This document shows positions 35,604 to 45,291 of a DNA stretch of 64,000 bases, piece after piece. Source of the DNA: Nocardia brasiliensis ATCC 700358 (GTDB lineage: Bacteria; Actinomycetota; Actinomycetes; Mycobacteriales; Mycobacteriaceae); assembly GCF_000250675.2 (NCBI RefSeq), contig NC_018681.1:7874001-7938000 (forward strand). Reading direction: 5' to 3'. Made by a program: the position numbers and the translations under genes. The notes under the pieces are model-generated. The model saw only the letters and a list, made by a program, of their open reading frames with translations, searched no databases and was not told the origin of the DNA. The stretch's first letter is position 1; each line of letters begins with the position of its first letter.

Positions 35604-36311
35604 ATGCATAGCCCTTCGGAGCTGTCGCGGCGCCAGAAGCGATTCGGCCGAATCATCAAGGAGCGCCGGGACGAGCTCGGCCTCACGCAGTTACAGATCG
35701 GCGACCTCGGGGGACCTTCGGCACCGACGATTCGCAAGATCGAAGACGGCGACGCCGCGATCAGCACGACCACGCTGAACAAACTCGATGCGCCGCTGCG
35801 CTGGCTCCCGGGGAGCGCCGCGCGCACCTACGCCGGCGGCACCCCGGCCGCCGACGAGCCCGCACCCGCCGCGCGGCAGCCCGGCGAGTCCGTCGTGGCC
35901 GGGCCCGACTCGATCCGCTTCGAACTCGCCGACCTCACCGGGCTGCTCGCGGCCGCGGGCCGGCTCAACGACGCGGTCGAACACGGCCGGACCACCCACC
36001 CGCAGGTGGTCGCCGCGATCAGCGAACTCAACCAGGTGGTCTCCAAGCTGTCGGCGCGCTACGCGACCGCCATGCTGGAACGCAACGGCGGCCCGGGCAG
36101 GCAGCTGCACCCGCTCGTCGAGATGGCCTTCGCGCACCTGCTCGAGGTGCCCGCGGAGTCCAGCGACACCACCGAACTTCACGAACGGCGCTACCGGCGC
36201 TGGCTGGCCGGACGATCAGAGGACGTCGATGCTGCGACAGAAGCACAGTTCCGGGCACGCTGGCTGGCGGCCAACGTGGACACGACCGCGAGTCGAAACG
36301 GCGGGTACTGA
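35604..36311 (+). CDS. XRE-family transcriptional regulator
   Basis: 235 residues with an N-terminal helix-turn-helix (GRIIKERRDELGLTQLQIGD, then SAPTIRKIEDGDAAISTTTL). A longer, mostly helical region of unknown role follows (LAAAGRLNDAVEHGR, VVSKLSARYATAML). It heads a three-gene run: the next regulator starts two bases after its stop. The ATG lies in an AT-richer region. Confidence 0.85.
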   Translation: MHSPSELSRRQKRFGRIIKERRDELGLTQLQIGDLGGPSAPTIRKIEDGDAAISTTTLNKLDAPLRWLPGSAARTYAGGTPAADEPAPAARQPGESVVAGPDSIRFELADLTGLLAAAGRLNDAVEHGRTTHPQVVAAISELNQVVSKLSARYATAMLERNGGPGRQLHPLVEMAFAHLLEVPAESSDTTELHERRYRRWLAGRSEDVDAATEAQFRARWLAANVDTTASRNGGY

Positions 36312-36312
36312 G

Positions 36313-36744
36313 GTGACGGAGAAAACCGACGACGCGCCGAGCGGCGCGACTCTCACGCTGAGTCACAAGATCAATCGACTGTTCGCCGTCGTGCATCCCC
36401 GCTCGGCCCCTGAGCGCAGCACCGCGACCGTCGCCGAACAGGCCGGCGGGTATCTCAGCCGGGTCATCGCGCCGAGCTACCTGGAACGCCTGCGCGGCGG
36501 CGAGTTCGACGGCGAGATTCCCGGCACGACAGTCGAACTCGACGTGCTCGCGGCGATCGCGCAGAGCTTCGGCGTGGCGGCCGACTACCTGACCACCTCG
36601 GGTCCGGCGGCCAGCGCGATCGATCGGGAATTGGAATTGCTCGCCACCATGCGCGATGCCAACGTCTCGAGCATCGCACTGCGCGGCTCGAATGTGGACC
36701 AGGCGATCCTGGCCCGGATCATCGAGAGCACGGACCGCACCTGA
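36313..36744 (+). CDS. second XRE-like regulator
   Basis: 143 residues. The conserved part (TVAEQAGGYLSRVIAPSYLERLRGGEF is typical in layout) matches the small actinobacterial HTH proteins that carry a shortened XRE domain and sense through a C-terminal helix (ELELLATMRDANVSSIAL). The GTG starts one base after the TGA of the preceding gene. It probably acts with it and with the peptidase that follows. Confidence 0.82.
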   Translation: MTEKTDDAPSGATLTLSHKINRLFAVVHPRSAPERSTATVAEQAGGYLSRVIAPSYLERLRGGEFDGEIPGTTVELDVLAAIAQSFGVAADYLTTSGPAASAIDRELELLATMRDANVSSIALRGSNVDQAILARIIESTDRT

Positions 36745-36812
36745 CCGACGAGTCAGTCGGTAACATCGTGACCTACATGGGGGCACTGAGCTTGCTGTAG
36801 GAGTGAAATCGC

Positions 36813-37328
36813 ATGGCCATGCAGGCCCGGTTCCGGAACCTGACCCGGGATGTCCCGATACCGCACCCGTGGAACCTGTCGAGCTATCTCGACGATGTCG
36901 CCGCCTATCGCGGCCGGCCCATCAGCCTGGTGCCGATCGATACCGCGCTGCTCGCGGGCACCGGCTGCGGCACCGGCAGCGGACTGTGGATCGCCAAGCA
37001 CGACAGCGATGTGATCGTCTACGGCGCCGACACCACCGAATGGCATGCCGAGCACATCATCGTGCACGAACTCGGCCATATGCTGCTCGGCCACGGCCCG
37101 GAACAGCCTGCCGAGGGCGGACCGGAGCCGACCGCCCCCACCGTCGCGGAACTACTGCCCTCCATCTCCCCCGAATCCATCGCGCACGTGCTCGGCCGCA
37201 CCGACTACGGCACCAGCCGGGAACGCGACGCGGAGACCTTCGCCGACATGGTCATGCTGCACGCCATGCGCCCGCCTCGGCGCGATTCCCTGCTGCATCG
37301 GACGTTCTTCCGCGACCGGCGCCGGTGA
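36813..37328 (+). CDS. ImmA/IrrE-like zinc peptidase
   Basis: 171 residues with the zinc motif HELGH at 85-89 and a third ligand, Glu141, in RERDAETFADMVML. The layout matches small ImmA/IrrE-family peptidases that cleave repressors. It follows two XRE-type regulators on the same strand by 68 bases, the usual arrangement in which the peptidase inactivates a regulator. The signal is unknown. There is no membrane segment. Confidence 0.86.
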   Translation: MAMQARFRNLTRDVPIPHPWNLSSYLDDVAAYRGRPISLVPIDTALLAGTGCGTGSGLWIAKHDSDVIVYGADTTEWHAEHIIVHELGHMLLGHGPEQPAEGGPEPTAPTVAELLPSISPESIAHVLGRTDYGTSRERDAETFADMVMLHAMRPPRRDSLLHRTFFRDRRR

Positions 37329-37448
37329 GCGCACCGCGGCGCGACGAGCGGATTGTCGTGCGGGAAACGGAGATACCGATCAGGTCAGCGTCTCCGGGTA
37401 TCCAACGAACGCGCTGAACACCCGGAGCGGCGGACGAAAACGAACCTT

Positions 37449-38207
37449 CTATGCGAGCCGGATCAGGCCGTAGTCGAAGGCGTGCCTGCGATAGACCACC
37501 GACGGTCGGTCGGTCTCGCGGTCTTGGAAGAGGAAGAAGTCGTGGCCGACGAGTTCCATCTGGTAGAGGGCGTCGTCGACGGACATCGGAGTCGCGGTGT
37601 GCACCTTGGTGCGGACGATGTGGCCGGGCCCCGCCGCGTAATCCGGGTTCTCCGGCGTGTTCTCGGGGCGGTGGTGGTTGCCGCCGTCGGGGTGATCGTG
37701 CGCGGCGGAGGACCCGTTCGGCAGCGCGAACAGGGAATCGTCCACCAGATCGGCGGTGGCCTGGGCGACGGAGACCGGGGTCTTGTCTCCGTAGTGCACC
37801 CGGCGCCGGTCCTTGGTGCGGCGCAGCCTGCTTTCCAGCTTCGCGGTCACCGATTCGAGTGCGGCATAGAAGCTGTCGGCGCACGCCTCGGCGCGCACGA
37901 TGGGGCCCTTACCGCGTGCGGTGATCTCGACGCGCTGACAACTCTTGCGCTGCCTACGGTTTCGCTCGTGGAAGAGTTCGACGTCGAAGATGAAGATCGA
38001 CGGGTCGAAGCGTTCGAGCCTGGAGAGTTTCTCCGCGACATAGATTCGGAAGTGATCCGGAACCTCGACATTGCGACCTTTGACCACGACGTCCGCACGG
38101 GGCGTCCTGGCTCGATCCGCAATGGGTTGCTCGGTCACGTCCACGGTGCGATCGTCCAGCACCGAAGGATCAGCATCTTGCACTGAAGGTCGTGAAGAAG
38201 TCGTCAC
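37449..38207 (-). CDS. hpf: ribosome hibernation promoting factor, long form
   Basis: 252 residues. The N-terminal ribosome-binding domain (ADVVVKGRNVEVPDHFRIYV, then KLSRLERFDPSIFIFDVELF) and the C-terminal dimerisation domain (MSVDDALYQMELVGHDFFLF, RRHAFDYGLIRLA) are both present, joined by a polar His-rich linker. The long form pairs 70S ribosomes into 100S dimers or holds them dormant. GGGAGG precedes the GTG start. The place next to comF matches Rv3241c. Confidence 0.94.
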   Translation of the reverse strand: MTTSSRPSVQDADPSVLDDRTVDVTEQPIADRARTPRADVVVKGRNVEVPDHFRIYVAEKLSRLERFDPSIFIFDVELFHERNRRQRKSCQRVEITARGKGPIVRAEACADSFYAALESVTAKLESRLRRTKDRRRVHYGDKTPVSVAQATADLVDDSLFALPNGSSAAHDHPDGGNHHRPENTPENPDYAAGPGHIVRTKVHTATPMSVDDALYQMELVGHDFFLFQDRETDRPSVVYRRHAFDYGLIRLA

Positions 38208-38388
38208 GCGTACCTCCCGGATATGGCCGCACAGGCGAACTGCGTGCGGCGGGATGAGCCGTGCCGATCGAGAATCTCTCGGCACATGATGTCCGAGGCG
38301 CCACCTCCAAACTCCCGGTTCGGGTGTGTGATCGCGACGCTAGTACGACATTCGGGAGTGCGCCAGTGTTCACGCAAATTTCCCGGAG

Positions 38389-39030
38389 TCAAGCAGCACA
38401 GGTAACCAATACGGCGCGCGCCGGTACCCCGATCCGGGCCAGCGCGCGCACCGACTCGCGCACCGTCGCCCCCGTCGTCAGCACGTCGTCCACCACCACT
38501 ACCTCGGTGTTTTCCGCGATCCGGCACAGCGCCGCGGAACCGGGTACGGTGGTCACCCTGTCCTGCAGATTGTGTGCGCGTTCACGGGGTGTCAAGCCCA
38601 CCGAATCCCGCACACCCCACCACACCCGCAGCACGGATACCATCCGGCTATCGGGCAGCCAACTCACGGCTATCTCCGCCGCGGCCACCACCGGATCACC
38701 GCCGCGCCGTCGCGCGGCGACCCGCCGGCTCGGCGCGGGCACGAGCACCAGCGGCCGATCGCCGCGCAGGCGCGCCAGCGCACCGGCCAGTGCCCGGCCG
38801 ATCGGCGCCGCCAGATCGGTGCGCCCACTCTCCTTGGCCGCCAACACCGCTCGCCGCGCCGGGCCGCGGTACGGACCCAGCGCCCAGCACGGCACCCCGG
38901 GATCCAGCCGCGGCCGCACCCGGACCGGCGGGCCGGTCAGCGTGGCCGCGCAGGCGGCGCACCAGCCCACGCCGGGTTGCCCGCAGCCGGCACACGCGCT
39001 GGGCAGGATCAGATCGAGGAGGGTGCGCAT
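38389..39030 (-). CDS. ComF-family phosphoribosyltransferase-like protein
   Basis: 213 residues. Two CxxC pairs near the N-terminus (CAGCGQPG, WCAACA) form a zinc finger. The PRPP-binding loop VVVVDDVLTTGAT comes late. Relatives are linked to DNA uptake in competent bacteria. The place matches Rv3242c between hpf and lpqB. No substrate can be named. Confidence 0.9.
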   Translation of the reverse strand: MRTLLDLILPSACAGCGQPGVGWCAACAATLTGPPVRVRPRLDPGVPCWALGPYRGPARRAVLAAKESGRTDLAAPIGRALAGALARLRGDRPLVLVPAPSRRVAARRRGGDPVVAAAEIAVSWLPDSRMVSVLRVWWGVRDSVGLTPRERAHNLQDRVTTVPGSAALCRIAENTEVVVVDDVLTTGATVRESVRALARIGVPARAVLVTCAA

Positions 39031-39069
39031 CGCCCGAGTGTGCGCGCACCCACCGACACGGCCCGGCGA

Positions 39070-40884
39070 TCAGCCGGGCAGCACCGGGACGGCGTTCGCG
39101 CCGAGGCCCGGCACCTCCCGCCAATACGGTTCGCGCTCGTCGGGATTCGTCGTCAGCTCCAGTACCGCCCGGGAATCGGCGGCGTACTGGTGCTCCGGTG
39201 AGGCACTGACCTGCCGCACCGGCGTCGTCAGGTTCCGGCTCGTATACGCCTGCGACCCCGATCCGTCGATCGACACCGCACCGATCGGATCGACGTTGCC
39301 CTCCCTGGCGATGATCAGCCGATCGCTGCCGTACCACGACACCGAGACCGCGGCCGTGCTCGAATCGACGCCGACCGGCAGCGGTGAGGTCAGCGCGTAG
39401 CCGCCGCCCGGCTTCGGCACCACCACCGCGACATACACCTTGCCGTCGGCGATCAACGCGGCGCGCACCCCGGTGCGGGAGACCCGTAGCTCGGTGATCG
39501 GCAGCCGGAAGGCCGAGCCGGCCCCGCCGGTGAGCGCGGAGATGTCGACATCCTGCACCGAGACGGTGCCGGTGGTCCGGTCGTTCACCGCCCGGACCAC
39601 CCGATCCCCGTCGATCACCGCCCAGGCGGCGGTGCCGTCGATATTCCAGGACGGCCGGGTGATGGTGCCGCCCTCGGCGACCGGAATCGCGTTGCCGCCG
39701 TAGGTGCCGATCATCAGGGTGCGCGGTTGTTCGGGTGCGGGCCGGCCCGCGTCGGCCACGCCCGCGACCAGTTGCCCGTCCGGCGAGACGGCGGCCGACA
39801 CCAGGTTGTTCACCGCGCCGAAGTAGCCCGGCGCGGCCGTGACGGCGCCGGTGTTCGCCACCTGTACCAGCGTGCCGCCGCGCAACGCGTGCAGCCCGAT
39901 CTGGTTGCGCCCGTTCATCGCCGCGCTGAACTGCTGTACGTCGGCCACCGCCCAGCCGCTCGCCGAGAAGCGGTCGTCGAGCGGTTTGCCGTCGGCCAGC
40001 AGCACATACGGCCCGATGATGTCCGCGCCCGCGAGGGTGAGCACCACCTGCGCGGCGAGTAGCTCGCGATCACGCGGTGCTAGCGCCGAGGCGCCCGCGA
40101 AATCTATGCGCACGCCGCCGACGCCCACCCCCACACCGTCCGGGTCGCCGTTGGCCTTGGTGACCGGGCCGCGCAGGGCGATCGGCTGGGCCAGCTCGTT
40201 GCGCAGCACCGGCGTCAGCGCGGGCTGGGTGCCCTCGCCGAGCATGCTGAGCAGCCGCTGGGTCAGCTGCACTTTGGGCACCGAGATCCAGCGCAGGTCC
40301 GGAACGACCGAGCTGCTGGTCGGATCCACGAAGTAGAGCACGTAGCGCCGGTAGGACTTGCCGAAGGCGACGGAGTCCATCACCACGCCGTCGGGCAGTT
40401 CGTCGATGCGCCACTCGTTGTTGACCCGGATCATCTCGATCTTGTTCTCGAGCGGATCGGCGGTCGCCTGGTAGGAGCCGTCGGCCTTGAGCTCGCCGAC
40501 CTTGCGCGCCCGCACCCGATAGGTCGCCTTGTCCCCGGAACGCGACTCGCGCAACGTGTCCGGCTTCTCCACGATGGTGATGCCCGCGGCGTCGTCCCAC
40601 TGGGCGGCGGCCGACGGGGTCATGAACTGCCGGGCCGCCAGGTGCCGATTGGTCGGGTCGGCGGTGGCCGAGAGGAAATCGCGCAGCAGCAGGTCGGGGT
40701 CGCGGCCCTGCTGCGGCTGCGGCGGGCCCTCGGAGGTGGGTTCCCGGTTGATCGTGCCGAGGGCCTGCGGCGCCGAGGATTCCGGCAGGCTCGCGCACCC
40801 GGAGAGCACGACGAGCGCGGCCAGCACGGCCGCGCCGAACGCGAACAGCCGCTGCTTGCGCGCGGAACCGACTCGCATGCTCAT
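39070..40884 (-). CDS. lpqB: lipoprotein LpqB
   Basis: 604 residues. A signal peptide and lipobox (LVVLSGC) place it on the outer face of the membrane. A GerMN-like domain follows the N-terminal region, and a beta-propeller occupies the C-terminal half. In mycobacteria LpqB modulates MtrB and cell-envelope integrity. The start MSMRVGSARKQ overlaps the mtrB stop (ATGA), and the three genes form one operon. Confidence 0.94.
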   Translation of the reverse strand: MSMRVGSARKQRLFAFGAAVLAALVVLSGCASLPESSAPQALGTINREPTSEGPPQPQQGRDPDLLLRDFLSATADPTNRHLAARQFMTPSAAAQWDDAAGITIVEKPDTLRESRSGDKATYRVRARKVGELKADGSYQATADPLENKIEMIRVNNEWRIDELPDGVVMDSVAFGKSYRRYVLYFVDPTSSSVVPDLRWISVPKVQLTQRLLSMLGEGTQPALTPVLRNELAQPIALRGPVTKANGDPDGVGVGVGGVRIDFAGASALAPRDRELLAAQVVLTLAGADIIGPYVLLADGKPLDDRFSASGWAVADVQQFSAAMNGRNQIGLHALRGGTLVQVANTGAVTAAPGYFGAVNNLVSAAVSPDGQLVAGVADAGRPAPEQPRTLMIGTYGGNAIPVAEGGTITRPSWNIDGTAAWAVIDGDRVVRAVNDRTTGTVSVQDVDISALTGGAGSAFRLPITELRVSRTGVRAALIADGKVYVAVVVPKPGGGYALTSPLPVGVDSSTAAVSVSWYGSDRLIIAREGNVDPIGAVSIDGSGSQAYTSRNLTTPVRQVSASPEHQYAADSRAVLELTTNPDEREPYWREVPGLGANAVPVLPG

Positions 40885-42767
40885 AACGGTACGTCCCCGG
40901 ATCTGCGCGCCGGATCCGCACCCGGCGGTGACGATTCGTCGTCCGGTCCGCCCGCTCGGGCGACCGGTGCGGCCGCATCCGCGCTGGGCGCGCTCGGCTC
41001 GGCGTCCGGGCCGGTCGCCGCGTGCGACGGCGCCACCGCCGTCGAGCCGTTGCCCGACGCGAAGACCGCGGTCCCGCCGGACGGGAACGACACGGTCTCC
41101 CCGGGCGCGGCCTCCGGTTCCGGCTCGGTCGTACTCGGCACGATCTCCAGTTCGGCCTGCCGGGCCGCCGCCTGCTTGCGCACGGGTTCCAGCGGCAGCG
41201 GGCTCGCGCCGAGCTTCTTGCCCCGCACCAGCGGCAGCGTCAGCCGGAAGCTCGCGCCGACGCCGACCTCGCCCCAGGCCTCGAGCCTGCCCTCGTGCAG
41301 GTTCGCGTCCTCGACGCTGATCGACAGGCCCAGACCGGTGCCGCCGGAGCGGCGCATCCGGGACGGGTCCGAGCGCCAGAACCGGTTGAAGACCAGCTTC
41401 TCCTCGCCGGGCCGCAGCCCGACGCCTTGATCGCGGACCACCACCGAGACCGCGTTGGCGTCCAGATCGCCGCGCATCCGGATCAGCACCGGCTTGCCCT
41501 CGCTGTGATCGATGGCGTTGGCCAGCAGATTGCGCAGCACCCGCTCCACCCGGCGTGGGTCGACCTCGGCGACCAAAGGCTCCTCCGGCATATCGATCAC
41601 GACCTCGACGCCGGCGTCCTTGGCCAGGTGCCGCACCGTCGAGATGGCCGCCCGCGCGCACATCCGCACGTCCAGCGATTCCACCTGCAGCTCCGCCACA
41701 CCCGCGTCGTGGCGGCTGATCTCGAGCAGGTCGTTGAGCAGTCCCTCGAACCGGTCCAGCTCGTTGACCAGCAGTTCGGCGCTGCGCGCCAGCGCGGGAT
41801 CGAGATCGTCACTGCTGCCGTGGATCAGATCCGCCGCCATCCGCACCGTCGTCAGCGGGGTGCGCAGTTCGTGGCTGACATCGGAGGTGAACCGGCGCTG
41901 CAGATTGCCGAACTCCTCGAGCTGGGTGATCTGATTGGACAGGCTCTCGGCCATCTCGTTGAACGCCTGCGCCAGCCGGGCCATATCGTCCTCGCCGCGC
42001 ACCAGCATGCGTTCCTTGAGCCTGCCGTCGGCGAAGCGGCCCGCGATCCGGGCGGCCGACCGGATCGGCAGCACCACCTGCCTGGTGACCAGCGCGGTGA
42101 TCGCGGCGAGCAGGACCAGCAGCACGATGCCGCCGATCATCATGGTGCCGCGCATCAGCGACAGGCTGCGCGCCTCGCTGGCCAGCGGGAAGATGAGATA
42201 GATCTCCAGCGTCGGCACGTCGACGCTCGGGCTGCCGATGATCAGCGCCGGGCCGTGGTACCAGCTGGAATCCGAGATCGTGGTGAACTGCCTGCTCACC
42301 TGGCCGCGCCGGACGAAGTTGCGCAGCTCGACGGGCACGTCCTGAATGGGGCCCGCGGTGAGTTCCTGCTGGCTGCCGTCCACCATCACCAGCGCGAGGT
42401 CGTAGCTGCCCGCGACACCGGTCTGCGGGCTACCGCCGCTGGACAGCGTGTTGCGAGCCTCGACCAGCCGGGTCTGGGTGTTGGCGTCCTGGATGCTCGA
42501 CAGCTGGCCGTGCACCGCGTTGCGGGCACGCGACATCTCCTCGACCGCGGCATTGATCTTGGTGTCGAGCATGCGGCTGGTGATCTGATCGGTCAGCACC
42601 ACACCGAGGATCGTGATCACGATCAGCGAGAGGGTGATCGTGGAGACCGCGACGCGCAGCTGCAACGACCGCTGCCACAGATGGCCCAGCAGGACACCCA
42701 GCTCAGCGAACCGGGCACCCGCTGCCGCCAGCGCCCGCTCCAGTTGGTTTCTGGAGCGACGGATCAC
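40881..42767 (-). CDS. mtrB: sensor histidine kinase MtrB
   Basis: 628 residues. Two membrane helices (STITLSLIVITILGVVLTD and MMIGGIVLLVLLAAITALV) flank an extracellular domain. A HAMP domain, the H-box FTSDVSHELRTPLTTVRMA, and HATPase motifs NLLANAIDHSE, DQGVGL and GGTGLGLSI follow. The last 80 or so residues are Ala/Pro/Ser-rich and disordered. The GTG start (IRRSRNQLER) has GAGG upstream. It partners MtrA in control of cell division and wall genes. Confidence 0.95.
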   Translation of the reverse strand: MIRRSRNQLERALAAAGARFAELGVLLGHLWQRSLQLRVAVSTITLSLIVITILGVVLTDQITSRMLDTKINAAVEEMSRARNAVHGQLSSIQDANTQTRLVEARNTLSSGGSPQTGVAGSYDLALVMVDGSQQELTAGPIQDVPVELRNFVRRGQVSRQFTTISDSSWYHGPALIIGSPSVDVPTLEIYLIFPLASEARSLSLMRGTMMIGGIVLLVLLAAITALVTRQVVLPIRSAARIAGRFADGRLKERMLVRGEDDMARLAQAFNEMAESLSNQITQLEEFGNLQRRFTSDVSHELRTPLTTVRMAADLIHGSSDDLDPALARSAELLVNELDRFEGLLNDLLEISRHDAGVAELQVESLDVRMCARAAISTVRHLAKDAGVEVVIDMPEEPLVAEVDPRRVERVLRNLLANAIDHSEGKPVLIRMRGDLDANAVSVVVRDQGVGLRPGEEKLVFNRFWRSDPSRMRRSGGTGLGLSISVEDANLHEGRLEAWGEVGVGASFRLTLPLVRGKKLGASPLPLEPVRKQAAARQAELEIVPSTTEPEPEAAPGETVSFPSGGTAVFASGNGSTAVAPSHAATGPDAEPSAPSADAAAPVARAGGPDDESSPPGADPARRSGDVPL

Positions 42768-42840
42768 GGCCGCGCCTCGACGGCGACCGGCGCCGTCGTC
42801 CGGGCGAACGCGGCGGCCACGACCCGTGCAACGCGTGTGC

Positions 42841-43518
42841 TCACGGTGGTCCAGCTTTGTAGCCGACACCACGAACGGTCAAGACGATCTCCGGATTCTC
42901 GGGATCCTTCTCGACCTTGGCGCGCAACCGCTGGACGTGCACGTTGACCAGTCGGGTATCGGCGGCGTGCCGGTACCCCCACACCTGCTCGAGCAGCACC
43001 TCACGGGTGAACACCTGACGCGGCTTGCGGGCCAGCGCCACCAGCAGATCGAACTCCAAGGGCGTCAGCGAGATCTGCTGTCCGCCGCGGGTCACCTTGT
43101 GCGCGGGCACGTCGATGACGATATCGGCGATCGAGAGCATCTCCGCGGGTTCGTCCTCGGTGCGGCGCAGCCTGGCGCGCACCCGGGCGACCAATTCCTT
43201 GGGCTTGAACGGCTTGACGATGTAATCGTCGGCGCCCGACTCCAAACCGAGCACGACGTCGACGGTGTCCGTCTTCGCCGTCAGCATCACGATGGGCACG
43301 CCCGAATCCGCGCGCAGCACCCGGCACACGTCGATGCCGTTCATGCCGGGCAGCATCAGGTCCAGCAGCACCAGATCGGGGCGGATCTCCCGAACCGCCG
43401 CGAGGGCCTGTGTGCCGTCGCCGACCACATGCGGGTCGAACCCTTCCCCGCGCAAGACGATCGTGAGCATCTCAGCGAGCGCCATATCGTCGTCGACGAC
43501 CAGAATCTTCGGCTTCAT
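42841..43518 (-). CDS. mtrA: response regulator MtrA
   Basis: 225 residues of the OmpR/PhoB class. The phospho-acceptor is Asp53 in LVLLDLMLPG. The receiver and winged-helix DNA-binding domain (RQVFTREVLLEQVWGYRHAA, then VHVQRLRAKVEKDPENPEI) are near-identical to mycobacterial MtrA. It is essential there, controlling septation, oriC-linked and wall-hydrolase genes. It starts the mtrA-mtrB-lpqB operon; mtrB follows at 73 bases. Confidence 0.97.
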   Translation of the reverse strand: MKPKILVVDDDMALAEMLTIVLRGEGFDPHVVGDGTQALAAVREIRPDLVLLDLMLPGMNGIDVCRVLRADSGVPIVMLTAKTDTVDVVLGLESGADDYIVKPFKPKELVARVRARLRRTEDEPAEMLSIADIVIDVPAHKVTRGGQQISLTPLEFDLLVALARKPRQVFTREVLLEQVWGYRHAADTRLVNVHVQRLRAKVEKDPENPEIVLTVRGVGYKAGPP

Positions 43519-43596
43519 AATTACTATGTTGTCATCTCCCAGGCCAGGATCGGGTCGCCACGCCAACACTGGTACGAACCCGCCGCACATCTAACC

Positions 43597-44244
43597 CTAT
43601 CGGGTAATCAAATCGGCGAATCGCGCGGCCAGCGTGGCTGGATCGTCACCGGATCGGAATATCCACCACGGGCCGTACCAGTTCTGTTGGGCCAGCTCAC
43701 GGTACACCGCGAGGGTGCGCTGCTGTAGTCGCGCGTCCCGCTCGTAGGCGTCGAGCGCCCGGCTGCTGTCGAGTTCGCCTCGGCGCCGGGCTCGTTCGGC
43801 CGCGAGCTCCGGCGAGACGTCCAGCAGCACCTGCACCGCGGGGGCGGGCAACGCGAACCGTTCGTACTCCAATTCGCCTATCCAGCCCACGATTGCGCCC
43901 TCGGCGGACTGCTCGAGCCGGGCCGCGTTGTAGGCGGCGTTGGACGCGACGTACCGGTCGAGCAGCACGATGTCGTTGTCCGCCAACAACTTCGCCAGTT
44001 CGTCGCGGGCGTCCGCCCGGTCCAGCGCGAACAGCAGCGCCATCGCGTTCACCGACGCCGCCAGGTCGCCGTGCGCGCCGTGCAGCGCTTCGGCCGCCAG
44101 ATCCGCGTGCACCGAGCGGCCGTAGCGCGGAAATGCCAACGAGGCGACGCGTAGCCCGTCCGCACGCAGCCGCGCGGTGACGGCATCGGTCAACGTCCGC
44201 TTACCGGCCCCGTCCAGCCCTTCGACGACTATCAACGCTCCCAT
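43597..44244 (-). CDS. tmk: thymidylate kinase
   Basis: 215 residues. It phosphorylates dTMP to dTDP. The P-loop is GLDGAGKRTL and the DR-motif is LLDRYVASN. The lid-type region LDVSPELAAERARRRGELD and the actinobacterial NWYGPWWIF are present. It lies upstream of mtrA on the same strand, 78 bases away, and may share its transcript. Confidence 0.94.
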   Translation of the reverse strand: MGALIVVEGLDGAGKRTLTDAVTARLRADGLRVASLAFPRYGRSVHADLAAEALHGAHGDLAASVNAMALLFALDRADARDELAKLLADNDIVLLDRYVASNAAYNAARLEQSAEGAIVGWIGELEYERFALPAPAVQVLLDVSPELAAERARRRGELDSSRALDAYERDARLQQRTLAVYRELAQQNWYGPWWIFRSGDDPATLAARFADLITR

Positions 44245-44319
44245 GGCAGGCAGGGTACTCAGCACCCGGTTGCCGCGGCCCGTCGGTGCGCCGCGGCGGC
44301 CGGATCGATGTCCGCGGGC

Positions 44320-45291
44320 TTACCCGCAGCGTCCGTTGCACTGGTAGCGCCAGAGCGTGCCGCAGCCGCCCTTCTTGTTGCAGCCGTTGACGAGTCCGAC
44401 GCAGCGGGCGTCGCCACAGTGGCTGCTCGCCGCGCTGCACTCGCAGTCGGGCAGCTTGGCCAGCAGCGTGCGCTCGCCCGCCTCGGTGTCCGGTCCGAGC
44501 ACTCCGACGATGCGGCGGGCCTGCGCACGACCGAACTCGGCCTCGACGCGGGCGGCCGCCGCGTCGAGCCGGACGGTGAGTTCGTCGGTTCGCTCGCCGC
44601 GGAAGGTCGCCGGATCCGCGGCCAGATCCTCGATATGCCGAAGTGCCGCATCCTGTTCCGTGGACAACCGCTCGCGCGCGGCCCGGGCACGGGCCAAATG
44701 CTCGGTCCACAAACGGCTTTGCACCTCGGCGGGCAGCTGGACGATCGCGGCACGACGGTATGTCATGGGGTACTTGGCGATACCGTCGAGGTCCTGCGGC
44801 AGCGAGCCCAGGTTCTCCTGCACCCAGCGGTGCGCCGACGACGCCTCCGCGACACCGGCCCCGCGACCGAGCACCAGCCAGCCGGCCAGAACCGCGCCGG
44901 ACCCGGCCAGCAGCACGCCGCGCCGCGAGGGGCCCTGCGCCACGATCGCGGCCACACCGTCCGGTGACCGCTGCGCAGCGGACTCGGCCGCGGCGAACTC
45001 ACCCAGCACGCGCAAGACCCGCACCGTCGCGCGGGGACCGAGCACGCCCGTCAGCCGCACCGCGAGCGCCGGACCGGTCCAGCTCTTGGCTGTACCACCG
45101 GTGACCCGGAGCAGCGTCGGCTGCCAGGGCGCGGCCGGGCCGAGACTGTCGTGGCGCCAACGGATCACGTCCGCGTCCGTCAGCGGCCGGGTGTCGAGCC
45201 GATCCCCCGCGACCTGCGCGACGAGATCGGAGATCCGCGTGCACTTCGCGCACGAGCCGTCGAATGCCAGAATCCAGCGCGAGTCCTTCAT
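44320..45291 (-). CDS. DCC-type oxidoreductase fused to fulvocin C-related domain
   Basis: 323 residues in three parts. An N-terminal thioredoxin-like (DCC) segment carries Cys14-x2-Cys17. A membrane segment follows at about 124-141, preceded by Arg-Arg (SRRGVLLAGSGAVLAGWLVL). After a polar helical stretch the C-terminus holds eight cysteines and the motif CNKKGGCGTLWRYQC, which resembles the myxobacterial bacteriocin fulvocin C. Whether the C-terminal part is a released peptide, an envelope protein or an immunity-type factor is unknown. It is inserted between tmk and ahcY. Confidence 0.8.
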   Translation of the reverse strand: MKDSRWILAFDGSCAKCTRISDLVAQVAGDRLDTRPLTDADVIRWRHDSLGPAAPWQPTLLRVTGGTAKSWTGPALAVRLTGVLGPRATVRVLRVLGEFAAAESAAQRSPDGVAAIVAQGPSRRGVLLAGSGAVLAGWLVLGRGAGVAEASSAHRWVQENLGSLPQDLDGIAKYPMTYRRAAIVQLPAEVQSRLWTEHLARARAARERLSTEQDAALRHIEDLAADPATFRGERTDELTVRLDAAAARVEAEFGRAQARRIVGVLGPDTEAGERTLLAKLPDCECSAASSHCGDARCVGLVNGCNKKGGCGTLWRYQCNGRCG

